Source of the DNA: Paenactinomyces guangxiensis
GTDB lineage: Bacteria > Bacillota > Bacilli > Thermoactinomycetales > Thermoactinomycetaceae
Assembly: GCF_016055185.1 (NCBI RefSeq)
Contig: NZ_JAECVR010000011.1
Location: forward strand, 62,001 to 126,000
Reading direction: 5' to 3'
DNA length: 64,000 nt
Shown here one piece after another: positions 63,260 to 64,000 of the stretch. Both the position numbers and the translations under genes were made by a program. Within the stretch, counting starts at the first letter, position 1. Each line of letters starts with the position of its first letter. Below the pieces are notes generated by a model. That model saw only the letters and a list, made by a program, of their open reading frames with translations, ran no database searches and was not told where the DNA came from.

Positions 63260-64000
63260 CTAGTCTTTATAGATGATAAAGGAGAATTCCTTCGTATTTT
63301 TTGCAATTGCTCCGGCGTCGTTTTTGAAGATGGTTGATTTATTTTCTTCAGATGGTTCGATGCGAATATTGAATGTGTTAGCTCCTTCCTGTAAGGAAAG
63401 AGTATGCGAAAATTCCATGTCATCCCGGATTGAAACGCGCTCGCCGTTAATGGTTAAAATCCCCTCTTTGATGGCAGTTCCTTTTAACGTGATAGTCTCA
63501 GTGGTAACGGTTTGGCCATCCGTATGGGAAGTGATCACTACAGGTTGATCGATCCATCGCAGAACTTTGTCTTGAACGATCATCCGGTTTTCGCCCTGGT
63601 TGGTGACAATGATTTGCAAATTGGTGTCTGTTGCGCCGTAGCCATAATAGCTGACATCGTCGTCATTGGGATTGTTGGGAGTGTGGTCGGCCAATCCTTC
63701 CTGTTCCCAGGTGCCCCCTTTGACATATTTGTAACTGAGCACTTCTCCCTCTTGTGCTTCGATGGTGTATTCATAGTCATTGGTAACGGCACCTCCTCTG
63801 GTCATTTCCCAGGCTCCGGTGTTCCATCCATTCTTGTTGCCAGGAATGGTGATCTTTACCCCTTGAGGCGTATAATCCGGGAGGTTAACTTTAAATGTTA
63901 CTTTTATGGTGACCAGATCAGGAATGACATTGACGATATTGGAACTGACAAAATTCCCGAACCGGTCATACACCTTAACTTGATAACGATAGGGAGTACC
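63260..64000 (-). CDS. Starch-active exoenzyme, C-terminal part (FN3 + CBM20/48-like + C-terminal domain)
   Basis: Only the last ~245 residues are inside; the frame stays open to the window edge (TPYRYQVKVYDRFGNFVSS), so it is partial at the 5' end of the gene. In order: the end of an FN3-like domain, a starch-binding-like beta domain (TIKVTFKVNLPDYTPQG, GNKNGWNTGAWEMTR, LSYKYVKGGTWEQEG, the CBM20 pattern), and two Ig-like modules with VITSHTDGQTVTTETITLKG and TINGERVSI. Typical of pullulanases or alpha-amylases secreted by Thermoactinomyces-like bacteria. The catalytic domain is outside the window. Confidence 0.75.
   Translation of the reverse strand, partial: GTPYRYQVKVYDRFGNFVSSNIVNVIPDLVTIKVTFKVNLPDYTPQGVKITIPGNKNGWNTGAWEMTRGGAVTNDYEYTIEAQEGEVLSYKYVKGGTWEQEGLADHTPNNPNDDDVSYYGYGATDTNLQIIVTNQGENRMIVQDKVLRWIDQPVVITSHTDGQTVTTETITLKGTAIKEGILTINGERVSIRDDMEFSHTLSLQEGANTFNIRIEPSEENKSTIFKNDAGAIAKNTKEFSFIIYKD

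Noticed and set aside
1-64000. CRISPR arrays, tRNA, rRNA, prophage, BGC or known anti-phage systems
   Set aside because: No regularly spaced repeats, cloverleaf or rRNA stretches, phage structural genes, NRPS/PKS modules or defence-gene clusters were seen by eye.

Overview
The window is a chromosomal segment of an endospore-forming member of the Bacillales. It carries the whole spoIIIA operon, spoIVB, spo0A, a mciZ-like gene and, on one strand, the long conserved run nusB-folD-xseA-xseB-ispA-dxs-tlyA-nadK-argR-recN. Many starts are TTG or GTG behind strong Shine-Dalgarno (SD) sequences. From memory, the leucine dehydrogenase is very close to the Thermoactinomyces intermedius enzyme. Together with SH3b domains of an actinobacterial style and a starch-binding exoenzyme, this suggests Thermoactinomycetaceae. 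That is an inference from remembered sequences, not a search.

Layout. 1-3.8 kb: a sodium/solute symporter facing a two-gene unit (ATC-hydrolase family protein plus M20 carbamoylase) resembling the thiazoline-to-cysteine pathway. 4.1-9.9 kb: a zinc-ribbon protein and spoIIIAA-AH with a candidate sigma-E promoter. 10-13.6 kb: accB, accC, an Asp23 protein, a DUF2273 protein and nusB. 13.7-26.2 kb: a GH18 lipoprotein, then folD to recN, interrupted between ispA and dxs by a ~570-nt structured RNA and a membrane protein. By position, closing stem and partner gene these are OLE RNA and OapA. 26.4-29.4 kb: spoIVB and spo0A.

29.5-34.7 kb is accessory. It holds an HTH-TPR regulator followed by a 22-codon peptide gene (a possible leaderless RRNPP-type signalling pair, with a decayed tandem copy behind it), several small unknown genes, a flavin-type protein, a superoxide dismutase with a long N-terminal extension and a DUF2627 protein.

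34.8-45.7 kb is branched-chain amino/keto acid catabolism: the sigma-54 activator BkdR, a -24/-12 promoter with upstream repeats, then ptb-bcd-buk-lpdV-bkdAA-bkdAB-bkdB and lipB, which could lipoylate the E2 subunit. 47.7-51.8 kb encodes propionyl-CoA to succinyl-CoA conversion (mutase large and small subunits, epimerase, carboxyltransferase), a logical sink for propionyl-CoA from isoleucine and odd or branched chains. Between them are an MFS gene whose ribosome-binding site lies in a perfect inverted repeat, a 58-aa membrane protein and a 30-aa Prli42 homologue.

52-64 kb: a peptidase T-like enzyme, EcsC, a winged-helix protein, a mobile-element graveyard (IS200/IS605-like end and a group II intron that has lost most of its reverse transcriptase and half of domain V), two secreted proteins sharing an SH3b domain (a phosphodiesterase and an M23 peptidase), mciZ, nudF, an endonuclease Q-like gene, two stress or membrane proteins, and the 3' end of a starch-active enzyme running off the window. 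No rRNA, tRNA or CRISPR array was seen.
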